A DNA stretch of 64,000 bases from Pseudovibrio sp000156235 (GTDB taxonomy: Bacteria > Pseudomonadota > Alphaproteobacteria > Rhizobiales > Stappiaceae): positions 1-64,000 of the forward strand of contig NZ_DS996810.1 of NCBI RefSeq assembly GCF_000156235.1, written 5' to 3'. The position numbers and the translations under genes were made by a program. Below the pieces are notes generated by a model. The model was not told the DNA's origin. It saw only the letters and a list, made by a program, of their open reading frames with translations, and did not search any database. The first letter of the stretch is position 1. Each line of letters opens with the position of its first letter. Shown piece by piece: positions 56,144-64,000 of this stretch.

Positions 56144-56811
56144 TTACTAACCTAGACGCATTCCGTTAACTCACCCAAATGAGTGGGCCACTATAAAAAG
56201 ACTCAAAATCGAATTTCAAGAAAAATCAAAAGGGGGAAGCAATAAAAGCAGCAAAATGACGCAACAACTCTAGTAGCCTAGATTGCAATTACTATAAAAT
56301 GCAACGCCTAGACTTTACGCCTTCTGACCAGCTTTGCCCGACCCTGGTTCGATTCTTCTAACTTGTATGCTGGGATCGGGTAGCAACCCGACTTCTTCTT
56401 GACCATACACAGCCGATTTTGGTCCCGCAATAGCGGAAAGTTTACAAAACGCAAATGCCCTTTCTGTGACGCAAGGTCAAGCCCATATGTCGTCAACGGC
56501 TAAGTTCGGCAAAAAGCAGTGAACTCAACAACTTTCTTCATATGCACTTGGTTAATGGCGGGCGGCTAAGGCGAATAAAAAAAAATTATCCGGCCGTCAC
56601 TTGACTCGCCAAGAATCTGCTCTTTTCAGCTGCGACAATTTTAACCTAGAGCTAACCTATTGTTTTTTAAGGATTTTCCTTGACAGGCTCCGAGACTATT
56701 CCACAGGCTATTCGCCGCGAAAATGCCCCAGTTTTATCCTAGGGTAAGCTTATCCAGCTAACAAAAAAGCCCGGCCATACGACCGGGCTTTTTTAGTCCA
56801 AAAAACTTGGA
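56144..56811. other. Long intergenic region between rhodanese gene and rpsT
   Basis: A 668-base AT-rich stretch. It contains the rpsT terminator at the right end and four degenerate DnaA-box-like sequences on the plus strand: TTATCCGGC (56586), TATTCCACA (56697), TTATCCTAG (56734) and TTATCCAGC (56750), each two or more bases off TTATCCACA. A 62-residue minus-strand frame at 56308-56496 is not convincing. It could be an origin-related or promoter region, but the evidence is weak. Confidence 0.35.
56763..56794 (-). terminator. Terminator of rpsT
   Basis: AAAAAAGCCCGG/CCGGGCTTTTTT, a perfect 12-base-pair arm with an eight-base loop, T run on both strands, 17 bases after the rpsT stop codon. 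Confidence 0.95.
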
Positions 56812-57078
56812 TTAGGCGCCGAGTGCCTTAATACGAGCATTCAGACGGGATACCTTGCGAGACGCAGTGTTCGCATGGATAACGCCTTTAGTAGATGCAC
56901 GCATGATTTCAGGCTGTGCAACTTTGAATGCTTCGTTAGCAGCTGTCTGGTCACCCGCGACAATTGCTTCTTCCACTTTACGTACGAAAGTACGTACGCG
57001 GCTACGGCGAGCCTTATTAGTGGCCGTCTGGCGGGCAATTTTACGTGCCGCCTTCTTGGCCGAAGGAGTGTTGGCCAT
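56812..57078 (-). CDS. rpsT: 30S ribosomal protein S20
   Basis: Small basic protein of 88 residues that binds 16S rRNA. It begins MANTPSAKKAARKIARQTA and ends RKVSRLNARIKALGA, as S20 proteins do. It has its own terminator. In many alphaproteobacteria rpsT lies near dnaA and a enoyl-CoA hydratase gene, as here. Confidence 0.98.
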   Translation of the reverse strand: MANTPSAKKAARKIARQTATNKARRSRVRTFVRKVEEAIVAGDQTAANEAFKVAQPEIMRASTKGVIHANTASRKVSRLNARIKALGA

Positions 57079-57256
57079 GGGCTCTGTCCTGATCTGTCAG
57101 TAAGAACTGTTTTCAAATCGCGAACGAGGCCGCCCAGAGCCGCCCCGGTCAAACGAATTCAGTGACGAACAAAATCCGCCACCGGTTGTGGAGCGCTTAT
57201 AGTTGGGAGTCTTAGCCTCGTCAATGAAAAAAGGTGTAGACCTGCCCAAAATCGGC

Positions 57257-58030
57257 TTATCCGTCTTCGAATTCAGGTTTTCTCTTTTCGATGAAGGCCT
57301 TCATACCTTCTTTTTGATCGCTGGTTGCAAACATAGAATGGAACAAGCGACGCTCAAAACGAATACCTTCTGCAAGGGTTACTTCGTAAGAACGGTTTAC
57401 ACTTTCCTTCGTCATCATAACAATTGGAGTCGAGAAACTTGCAATCTTTTCAGCAGCTTTGAGTGCTTCTTCGACCAGATCGTCATTTGCAACAACGCGA
57501 GAGACAAGGCCGGACCGCTCAGCTTCAGCTGCATCCATCATACGGCCTGTCAAGCACATTTCCATTGCTTTCGACTTGCCAACAAGCCTTGTTAATCTCT
57601 GTGTACCACCTGCACCTGGCATAACGCCAAGTTTGATCTCTGGCTGGCCAAACTGAGCAGATTCCGCTGCCAGAATGAAATCACACATCATAGCAAGCTC
57701 ACAGCCACCGCCTAGCGCGAAGCCTGCAACAGCTGCAATGATCGGCTTACGCTTCTGCGCGATCTGGTCCCAGCTGGTGATGAAGTCCATCAGATAGGTC
57801 TGCGGATAGTCGTACTCAGCCATCACTTTAATGTCAGCGCCCGCAGCAAATGCCTTTTCGGAGCCGGTGATGACGGTCGCGCCAATTTCAGGATCGCGAT
57901 CAAACACATTTAGCGCTTCATCGAGCTCAGCGATCAGGTCGCTGTTCAGCGCATTCAATACTTTCGGGCGGTTTAGCGTAATCAGGCCAACCTTGCCGCG
58001 TGTCTCAACCAGAATATTCTCGTAGGACAT
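57257..58030 (-). CDS. Enoyl-CoA hydratase
   Basis: Crotonase-family enzyme of 257 residues, hydrating enoyl-CoA in fatty-acid oxidation. The crotonase fold is clear, with AFAAGADIKVMAEYDY forming the oxyanion-hole region and the Glu residues in ALGGGCELAMMCD and GQPEIKLGVMPGAGGTQRL at the catalytic positions. It lies upstream of rpsT in the same direction, 178 bases apart. Substrate chain length is not known. Confidence 0.95.
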   Translation of the reverse strand: MSYENILVETRGKVGLITLNRPKVLNALNSDLIAELDEALNVFDRDPEIGATVITGSEKAFAAGADIKVMAEYDYPQTYLMDFITSWDQIAQKRKPIIAAVAGFALGGGCELAMMCDFILAAESAQFGQPEIKLGVMPGAGGTQRLTRLVGKSKAMEMCLTGRMMDAAEAERSGLVSRVVANDDLVEEALKAAEKIASFSTPIVMMTKESVNRSYEVTLAEGIRFERRLFHSMFATSDQKEGMKAFIEKRKPEFEDG

Positions 58031-58120
58031 ATGTCCCTCCCAATAAAATCAACTTGGATTTCTGCCCTAACATTGAAGAGTGATGGCTTAGCGGCAAGGT
58101 AGCCGTTTGTCTTAGTTCTA

Positions 58121-59227
58121 TCAGGCGGTGGCGTTCGCCCGCTCCGGGAACAGCCCTGCAAGCCCTTCTTTGCTTGCCGCGCAGACACCACGTTCGGTGA
58201 TCAGAGCAGTGACGTATTTGGATGGTGTTACGTCAAACGCAAAGTTGGAGAGTGGAGTTTCCGGCGGGCAGATGCGCACCTTCTCGACATCACCAGCAGC
58301 TGTTTCGCCACTGATCCATGCAACTTCCTCACCGCCACGTTCTTCGATCGGGATTTCCTTCAGGCCGTCTGCGACCGTCCAGTCGATGGTGGAGGACGGG
58401 AGTGCCACGTAGAACGGTACGCCGTTGTCATGGGCGGCAAGCGCTTTGAGGTAGGTGCCGATCTTGTTGCAGACGTCTCCGTGAGCCGTGGTTCTGTCGG
58501 TGCCGACAATGCAAAGGTCCACCATGCCATGCTGCATAAGGTGGCCACCAGCGTTGTCGACCAGCAGTGTATGCGAAACGCCGTGTTCGCCCAGCTCCCA
58601 GGCGGTGAGGCCAGCGCCCTGATTGCGTGGGCGGGTTTCATCGACCCAAACATGGACCTTCAGGCCCTTGTTATGGGCGTGATAAATCGGAGAGGTCGCG
58701 GTGCCCCAGTCTACGGTGGCCAGCCAACCGGCGTTGCAGTGGGTCAGGATGTTGATGGTGTCGCCCGGGTTCTTCTGCGCAGCGATCTCTTCGATGAGCT
58801 TGAGACCGTGTTTGCCGATAGACGCATTGCAGGCCACATCTTCATCGGAGATCTCAACGGCACGCTGCCACGCTGCGTCTGCACGTTGCTCCAGAGGCAA
58901 CTGAGAAAGGCGGCTGCGCATATCGTTCAGCGCCCAGCGCAGATTAATTGCTGTTGGGCGGGTGGCGTGCAGCACCTCCCATGCATTGTCCAGCGATGCA
59001 TCGCTTGGGTCTCTTGCCATTTCCAGCGCCACGCCAAAGGCAGCAGTTGCGCCAATCAGCGGCGCACCGCGGACCCACATGTCTTTAATGGACACGGCTG
59101 CGTCTTCCAGAGTGCGCAGCTCGACCTCAACAAAACGATGGGGGAGGCGCGTCTGGTCGATGATGCCGACTGTTTTACCAGCTTCCAGCGGCCAAATAGA
59201 ACGGTATGCCTTACCATGAACCTTCAT
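58121..59227 (-). CDS. mtnA: S-methyl-5-thioribose-1-phosphate isomerase
   Basis: Methionine-salvage enzyme of 368 residues that converts methylthioribose 1-phosphate to methylthioribulose 1-phosphate. Motifs seen are VRGAPLIGATAAFG, the catalytic Cys in LTHCNAGWLAT and the Asp in IVGTDRTTAHGD. No other methionine-salvage genes are nearby. A few of these proteins act on other sugar phosphates, but the motifs fit MtnA. Confidence 0.95.
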   Translation of the reverse strand: MKVHGKAYRSIWPLEAGKTVGIIDQTRLPHRFVEVELRTLEDAAVSIKDMWVRGAPLIGATAAFGVALEMARDPSDASLDNAWEVLHATRPTAINLRWALNDMRSRLSQLPLEQRADAAWQRAVEISDEDVACNASIGKHGLKLIEEIAAQKNPGDTINILTHCNAGWLATVDWGTATSPIYHAHNKGLKVHVWVDETRPRNQGAGLTAWELGEHGVSHTLLVDNAGGHLMQHGMVDLCIVGTDRTTAHGDVCNKIGTYLKALAAHDNGVPFYVALPSSTIDWTVADGLKEIPIEERGGEEVAWISGETAAGDVEKVRICPPETPLSNFAFDVTPSKYVTALITERGVCAASKEGLAGLFPERANATA

Positions 59228-59464
59228 CGCGACGTCTCCTACCCATGTGAGCGATATGTGCGTCAGATTATCGGATTTTTCGAAGGCTCCATCTGCAATT
59301 TATCGCGTCCGGTTTCTTTTCCTCATAAAGTTCTTCAGGTGACCGGTTCCGCTTCGTCGATTTAGATGAAACCCCTTCATCTCCTCTTTAACCATAATGC
59401 GCTACGCTGATCTTCCGTGTCTGTTTACACTTCAACTATGCCGGGTTGATGAAAGAGGCTCTCA

Positions 59465-60319
59465 ATGGCTCCGCAAGGTACTGATATTCGCATTATGGAC
59501 GAGGATGGCATTCTGACCATGTTGGATTGGGCCGCATCTGAAGGCTGGAATCCGGGTGAGGATGATGCTCCTTCCTATTATGCAGCGGATCCTGAAGGGT
59601 ATCTGGGCTGTTACCTGAACAATCAGCTGGTTTCGATGGTCTCTGCAGTGAAGTACGGCGAGTCCTTTGGATTTCTCGGTTTTTACATTTGCCACCCGGA
59701 GTTTCGCCGGCAAGGTCTGGGGGCATTGATATGGAATGCAGCCATGCGGCGTCTGGAAGGGCGGACCATTGGTCTTGATGGAGTGGTGGAAGAGCAGGAC
59801 AACTATGCCAAGTCCGGCTTTAAGCTCGTTCATCAGAACATGCGGTATTGCGGCCTTTCCAACATCACCATGCCAATGGATCAGCGCATCACCATTATCG
59901 GCAAGGGCATTCTGCCCAGCATCATTGAATATGATCGCAACTACTTCCCCGCAGAGCGAGCTGCTTTTCTGGAGCGATGGCTGGAGCCTATGAACCCCAT
60001 GCGGCGCGGTGTTTATCTGGTTGAGAATGGAAGTGTGCAAGGCTACGGCGTTATCCGTGCGGCACGAGATGGCTTCCGCATTGGCCCGATGGCAGCAGAA
60101 ACGCCTGAAGGCGCAGATCTCATCTTCCGCGCCTTGGCTGGCAGTGCAAAGGGGCAGATGATCAACATTGACCTGCCTTTACCCAACGAACAAGCCGTAG
60201 AACTGGCAGAACGCTACGAACTATCACCCGTGTTCGCTACCGCCAGAATGTATAAGGGACAGGACCCCAACCTACCGCTGGACAAAATCTATAGCTTTGC
60301 GAGTTATGAGTTGGGGTAG
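59465..60319 (+). CDS. GNAT-family N-acetyltransferase with C-terminal extension
   Basis: 284 residues. The N-terminal GNAT domain has the acetyl-CoA loop YICHPEFRRQGLGALIW (RRQGLG) near residue 80. The second half (from about residue 140) matches the YitH/HolE-type extension found on some GNAT proteins, including RAARDGFRIGPMAAETPE. It probably acetylates a small molecule or an amine group. It stands alone on the plus strand, divergent from mtnA. Confidence 0.88.
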   Translation: MAPQGTDIRIMDEDGILTMLDWAASEGWNPGEDDAPSYYAADPEGYLGCYLNNQLVSMVSAVKYGESFGFLGFYICHPEFRRQGLGALIWNAAMRRLEGRTIGLDGVVEEQDNYAKSGFKLVHQNMRYCGLSNITMPMDQRITIIGKGILPSIIEYDRNYFPAERAAFLERWLEPMNPMRRGVYLVENGSVQGYGVIRAARDGFRIGPMAAETPEGADLIFRALAGSAKGQMINIDLPLPNEQAVELAERYELSPVFATARMYKGQDPNLPLDKIYSFASYELG

Positions 60320-60359
60320 GGAGCCACAAGCGAAGCAGCTCCACTAGTATCTAAACAAG

Positions 60360-60695
60360 CTACCAAACACAGATTTTGGCATTTGTCTCATCATTCAACC
60401 AGCATGCTTTATCTGCATCTTGTCGGAGGTACTTACCCGGCAGCGATACGTTGCGCCCAGTACCAAAATCGGCCCAACCATAAGCAACTCCGGGCGCATC
60501 TATTACCAAGATCATTGTAGGTTTGCCCGGTGCGGACACTTCAAAACTACCTTTATTGTCGGTGTTTTTGAATTCACAGAGATACTCGCCATCATCAGAT
60601 GTAAAACAACGAGCTTGTTTAGCCAAAGCAGTCTGGCCCACCATAAAGCCAGCAACAAGCATCAAGAGTACTCCTGATTTTGCAATTACGTTCAT
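60360..60695 (-). CDS. Small secreted protein with four cysteines, unknown function
   Basis: 111 residues with a signal peptide of about 25 residues (MNVIAKSGVLLMLVAGFMVG, then ALA). The mature part has Cys30, Cys40, Cys98 and Cys109, which could form two disulphides, and a central beta-rich segment with SAPGKPTMILVIDAPGV and GWADFGTG. Periplasmic location is likely. It resembles no family I recognise. It sits alone between convergent and same-strand genes. Confidence 0.75.
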   Translation of the reverse strand: MNVIAKSGVLLMLVAGFMVGQTALAKQARCFTSDDGEYLCEFKNTDNKGSFEVSAPGKPTMILVIDAPGVAYGWADFGTGRNVSLPGKYLRQDADKACWLNDETNAKICVW

Positions 60696-60821
60696 GCATC
60701 ACTCCATCTACAGAGAGACTATGTTTTAGTTTCCATAGATGAAATCTATCTTATTGAAATAAATACATAATTCACACCAAGGCATGGACATTAATAAAAA
60801 TGCACCCCGCGCTTTTGGTTT

Positions 60822-61460
60822 TCAGATGCATTCAAGTAAGTCTGGCAGGTGATCGATCTCATGGTCTGCTTCCATCGACCTCAAAAACTCAAAATTATGG
60901 AAGAGGCTATTGAGTTTCGGCACAAATAAGCATGTTTGACAGCCAAGCGCTTTGCCTGCCTGAACATCAACATGAGAGTCACCAATGACTAATGTCGTTT
61001 CGGCCTCTGCTCCCATGCGATCAAGTGCTTCTTCAAATGGACGCGTATCAGGCTTATGTCCGTAACCATCATCCCCAGCGACTGTCGCCTTAAAGTGCTT
61101 GGAGAGATTGTGTACTTCCATTCCACTATTCAGGAGACGGCGTGAACTGGAGCTAACGAGGCTTGTAGGAACGTTTTCATCATTCAGCTTTGAAAGTGTC
61201 TTGGTTGCCCCTTCATAGAGCTCAACTTTTTGCAGGGCCTGCAAGACATATTTCCTCGTTTCCTCCGCAATCTCGGGGAAACCTAAATGAGGATGTTTGT
61301 CTGGCACTTTGTGGTGATCATGAAAGAACTCGGCGACAATTTCCTTAGGCTGGAAGGTAAAGTTTCGCACCTCCAAAGAGCGTTGATATCCGTCGAGCCA
61401 AACGTCCAGAGTTCTGGCTAAGGTGCCATCCCAATCAAAAATAACTGATTTAATTTTCAA
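60822..61460 (-). CDS. HAD-superfamily hydrolase (phosphoglycolate phosphatase-like)
   Basis: Haloacid dehalogenase-like phosphatase of 212 residues. The nucleophile motif is FDWDGTLART (Asp10, Asp12), motif II is VSSSSRR (Ser), the Lys in GHKPDTRPFEEAL and motif IV VIGDSHVDVQAGKALG. An alpha-helical cap of about 70 residues is inserted after motif I. It probably removes phosphate from a small metabolite; the substrate is not known. It is just downstream of the LysR gene in the same direction. Confidence 0.9.
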   Translation of the reverse strand: MKIKSVIFDWDGTLARTLDVWLDGYQRSLEVRNFTFQPKEIVAEFFHDHHKVPDKHPHLGFPEIAEETRKYVLQALQKVELYEGATKTLSKLNDENVPTSLVSSSSRRLLNSGMEVHNLSKHFKATVAGDDGYGHKPDTRPFEEALDRMGAEAETTLVIGDSHVDVQAGKALGCQTCLFVPKLNSLFHNFEFLRSMEADHEIDHLPDLLECI

Positions 61461-61501
61461 TACTGCAGCTTTCCAAAATTGTATGCCGCCTGCTCACCCC
61501 G

Positions 61502-62425
61502 CTACTGCGGCAGCAGTGTCTCCCGGTCTACCTGCTGTTCCTGAGCTTCTTCTTGTAGCCAGGCCTTGAAGGACTTTACGACCGGGCGCAGGGTGCGGTT
61601 TTCGGGGTAGACGAAGTGGTAGGCAGAGGAGAGTTTCAGGCTGATGTCGAAGAGGCGGACCAGCGTGCCGGCGGCGAGTTCTTCTTCGATAAAGAACTTC
61701 GGCACCAGTGCAACGCCCAAGCCTGAGGCCGCGGCCTGTGAGATCATGGTGAACTGATCAAAGCGTGGGCCCTGGAAGGCTCCATCTGTTTCGACACCTG
61801 CCAGGGAGAACCACTTTTGCCATGCATCCGGGCGGGTTGACTGGTGCAGGCGCATGACATCCACCAGATCCTCCGGCGTGCGCAGGCTGTGTCTATCGCG
61901 GAAAGCTCTGGAAGCGACCGGAATGACCTCTTCCTGAAACAGGGGCTCTGCAATAGCGCCAGCCCAGACGGGTTCACCGTAATGAATGGCACCGTCGAAT
62001 GGTTCTACCGAGAAATCAAAGGGACGCAGGCGGACGGAGAGGTTGAAGCTGGCTTCCGGGTAGCGCTCGTGGAAGCGCGGGAGGCGGCGGGCGAGCCAGC
62101 GGGTGCCGAAGGTTGGGAGCACGGCGACGTTAAGCACATCCTCACTGCCTGCAAAGGACATCACCTGACGGGTGGCGCTGGTCATCTTTTCCAGCGTGCC
62201 GCGGATGTCGTGCAGGTAAATGCGTCCCGCATCTGTCAGAACAATGCGTTGGCGAATCCGTTTGAACAGCTCGACACCCAGACGCCCTTCCAACAAGCGC
62301 ACCTGTTTGCTCACTGCACCTTGTGTCAGGAACAGTTCTTCAGCGGCTCGGGTGAAACTGCCATGGCGCGCAGCACTTTCAAAAGCAATCAAACAATCAA
62401 TCGGAGGGATAAAACCACGCTTCAT
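61502..62425 (-). CDS. LysR-family regulator (GcvA-like)
   Basis: 307-residue regulator with helix-turn-helix ARHGSFTRAAEELFLTQGAVSKQVR and the GcvA-like effector domain (LPTFGTRWLARRLPRFHERYP near residue 115). It is divergent from the ALDH7-type gene, with 310 bases between. A CATTC-N7-GAATG dyad in that gap may be its site. By position it may control lysine or aminoadipate breakdown. Confidence 0.92.
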   Translation of the reverse strand: MKRGFIPPIDCLIAFESAARHGSFTRAAEELFLTQGAVSKQVRLLEGRLGVELFKRIRQRIVLTDAGRIYLHDIRGTLEKMTSATRQVMSFAGSEDVLNVAVLPTFGTRWLARRLPRFHERYPEASFNLSVRLRPFDFSVEPFDGAIHYGEPVWAGAIAEPLFQEEVIPVASRAFRDRHSLRTPEDLVDVMRLHQSTRPDAWQKWFSLAGVETDGAFQGPRFDQFTMISQAAASGLGVALVPKFFIEEELAAGTLVRLFDISLKLSSAYHFVYPENRTLRPVVKSFKAWLQEEAQEQQVDRETLLPQ

Positions 62426-62623
62426 CCTGACCTCTCATGATGCCGTGGACAGCTCGAAACTCCTGAAATCGCGAGGTTAGGCACAGCCAACACGATTAAA
62501 TTTCGTTCTATCTGGCATCATCTCCTTCATAAAACAGAATCTCAAATAGGCCGGTACCCATTATTATCTTACTGATTTTAAGCAGTTTTCTTCCTGACGC
62601 AAGATCCAGACGAAATTATCAGT

Positions 62624-62640
62624 CATTCCATATGCGAATG
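62624..62640. promoter_or_regulatory. Candidate LysR operator between LysR gene and aldehyde dehydrogenase gene
   Basis: CATTCCATATGCGAATG, a CATTC-N7-GAATG dyad, lies about 96 bases before the dehydrogenase start in the divergent gap. LysR regulators bind such interrupted dyads (often T-N11-A). The rest of the 310-base gap shows no gene. Confidence 0.45.
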
Positions 62641-62735
62641 AATAATGGAAAAGACGTAGCTTTTACCGATGGTCCGGACAAGAGACACTCTGTTCAAATA
62701 ATGAATTTAGCATCTCTCACAGTTTGGGGACTTCA

Positions 62736-64000
62736 ATGACCGTAGGTCTGGATACCGTGAAATTCGCAGAAGAAACAATTGAACTCATGGAGCGTATGGG
62801 TGTTGCCCGCTCTGCTTTGGAAGGTGGCACACTGGCTGCAACCTCTCCAAACACCGGTGAAACACTGGCGATGATCAAGGAAGACAGCGTTGAGGAAACC
62901 TCCGCTGCCATTGGTCGTGCGCATGACGCTTTCAAAGAGTGGCGCAAGCTGCCTGCACCACGTCGTGGTGAGCTGGTTCGCCTGCTGGGTGAAGAGCTTC
63001 GCACCTATAAAGACGACCTTGGTAAGCTGGTGAGCCTGGAAGCAGGTAAGATCACCTCTGAAGGTCTAGGTGAAGTTCAGGAAATGATCGACATCTGCGA
63101 CTTCGCAGTTGGACTTTCCCGTCAGCTTTACGGTCTGACCATCGCGACCGAGCGTCCGGGTCACCGTATGATGGAAACCTGGCATCCATCCGGTGTTGTT
63201 GGCGTGATCTCCGCCTTCAACTTCCCGGTTGCAGTCTGGTCCTGGAACGCAGCGCTGGCGTTTGTTTGTGGTGACTCCGTTGTCTGGAAGCCATCTGAAA
63301 AATCTCCTCTGACAGCAATGGCTGTTCAGGCGCTTTATGAGCGTGCGGCTGCCAAGTTTGGTGATGACGCACCAAAAGGCCTGCTGGAAGTCATTCAGGG
63401 TGGTCGTGAAATCGGTGAAACTCTGGTTGATGACAAGCGCGTCCCAGTTATCTCCGCAACCGGTTCCACCCGCATGGGTCGTCAGGTTGGTCCGCGTGTT
63501 GCGCAGCGCTTCGGCAAGTCCATCCTTGAGCTGGGTGGCAACAACGCAGCGATCGTGACCCCGTCTGCTGATCTGGATCTGACCCTGCGCGGCGTTGCGT
63601 TTGCGGCTATGGGCACCTGCGGTCAGCGCTGCACCACACTGCGTCGTCTGATCACCCATGACAGCGTGTATGACGCGCTGATCCCGCGCCTGATCAAAGC
63701 ATACTCCTCCGTCAAGATTGGCATCCCAACCCAAGACGGCACTCTGATCGGTCCACTCATCGACAAAGATGCGTTCGACAACATGCAGAAGTCTCTGGAA
63801 GCAGCGAAAGCGGCTGGTGGCACCGTGCATGGTGGTCAGCGTGTAATGGCTGACGAATATCCGGATGCTTACTACGTTCAGCCAGCGATCGTTGAGATGC
63901 CAGGTCAGGTTGGTCCTGTTCTGGAAGAGACCTTTGCTCCGATCCTTTACGTCATTCGCTACACCGACTTTGATGATGCGATTGAAATTCAGAACGGTGT
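62736..64000 (+). CDS. ALDH7-type aldehyde dehydrogenase (piperideine-6-carboxylate / aminoadipate-semialdehyde dehydrogenase-like), cut by window edge
   Basis: Open frame of 421 codons without a stop to the window edge, so the C-terminus is missing. It starts MTVGLDTVKFAEETIELMER and contains the NAD-binding ISATGSTRMGRQVGPRVAQR, the family-7 general-base segment ELGGNNAAIV and the catalytic Cys in CGQRCTTLRRL. The double Asn after GG and the overall sequence fit ALDH7 (antiquitin/AMADH/Pcd), which oxidises aminoadipate semialdehyde in lysine catabolism. It is divergent from the LysR gene. A substrate other than aminoadipate semialdehyde is possible. Confidence 0.88.
   Translation, partial: MTVGLDTVKFAEETIELMERMGVARSALEGGTLAATSPNTGETLAMIKEDSVEETSAAIGRAHDAFKEWRKLPAPRRGELVRLLGEELRTYKDDLGKLVSLEAGKITSEGLGEVQEMIDICDFAVGLSRQLYGLTIATERPGHRMMETWHPSGVVGVISAFNFPVAVWSWNAALAFVCGDSVVWKPSEKSPLTAMAVQALYERAAAKFGDDAPKGLLEVIQGGREIGETLVDDKRVPVISATGSTRMGRQVGPRVAQRFGKSILELGGNNAAIVTPSADLDLTLRGVAFAAMGTCGQRCTTLRRLITHDSVYDALIPRLIKAYSSVKIGIPTQDGTLIGPLIDKDAFDNMQKSLEAAKAAGGTVHGGQRVMADEYPDAYYVQPAIVEMPGQVGPVLEETFAPILYVIRYTDFDDAIEIQNG

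Noticed and set aside
56308..56496. 62-residue minus-strand basic frame in the gap before rpsT
   Set aside because: No ribosome site and no pattern of a known family; length is within chance.

Overview
The window looks like chromosome from a marine-type alphaproteobacterium with moderate GC content, possibly a Stappiaceae member such as Pseudovibrio. This is inferred from the gene order echA - rpsT - dnaA - dnaN - recF - gyrB, the choXWV/betIAB osmolyte locus, the hmuTUV heme locus and the many solute-binding-protein transporters. I could not test the assignment. Two runs of N interrupt the sequence (1326-1634 and 53875-53894).

Layout. 1-1782: edge of an integrated element, with a tyrosine integrase whose start lies in the first gap and a 3' half of a tRNA-Arg(CCG) gene that marks the attachment site. 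1977-4763: large aconitase B. 4977-16483: a nine-gene minus-strand operon for an unidentified sugar or polyol (ribose-type ABC importer, SorC regulator, aldo/keto reductase, GlpD-like dehydrogenase, class I aldolase, FGGY kinase, GMC oxidoreductase). 16939-25577: oligopeptide-type ABC importer with an N-formylglutamate amidohydrolase-like enzyme and, across a divergent promoter, a LysR regulator and an M14-type deacylase. 25828-32955: choline uptake (choXWV) divergent from betI-betA-betB, which makes glycine betaine, with a good BetI operator.

33004-39772: a type I secretion pair (adaptor and ABC exporter) with a 1202-residue acidic, repeat-built protein as probable substrate. It has seven diverged copies of a repeat of about 85 residues, Asp-Pro-Val linkers and an N-terminal domain with lysozyme-like motifs. 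This is the least familiar system here. 40399-44285: a small membrane protein, hmuTUV heme import and a divergent IsdG-type heme monooxygenase, with an iron-box-like site between them. 44407-46365: MarR, thioesterase and GntR genes. 46473-55521: gyrB, three tandem LysE-family exporters, recF, dnaN and dnaA. 55697-59227: rhodanese, rpsT, enoyl-CoA hydratase and mtnA. 59465-64000: acetyltransferase, small secreted protein, HAD phosphatase, and a GcvA-like LysR divergent from an ALDH7-type dehydrogenase cut by the window edge.

A recurring design is a gene for a secreted or binding protein placed first, followed by a stem-loop, then the transporter genes. It occurs in the sugar, peptide, choline and type I secretion loci and fits high expression of the first protein relative to the membrane parts.
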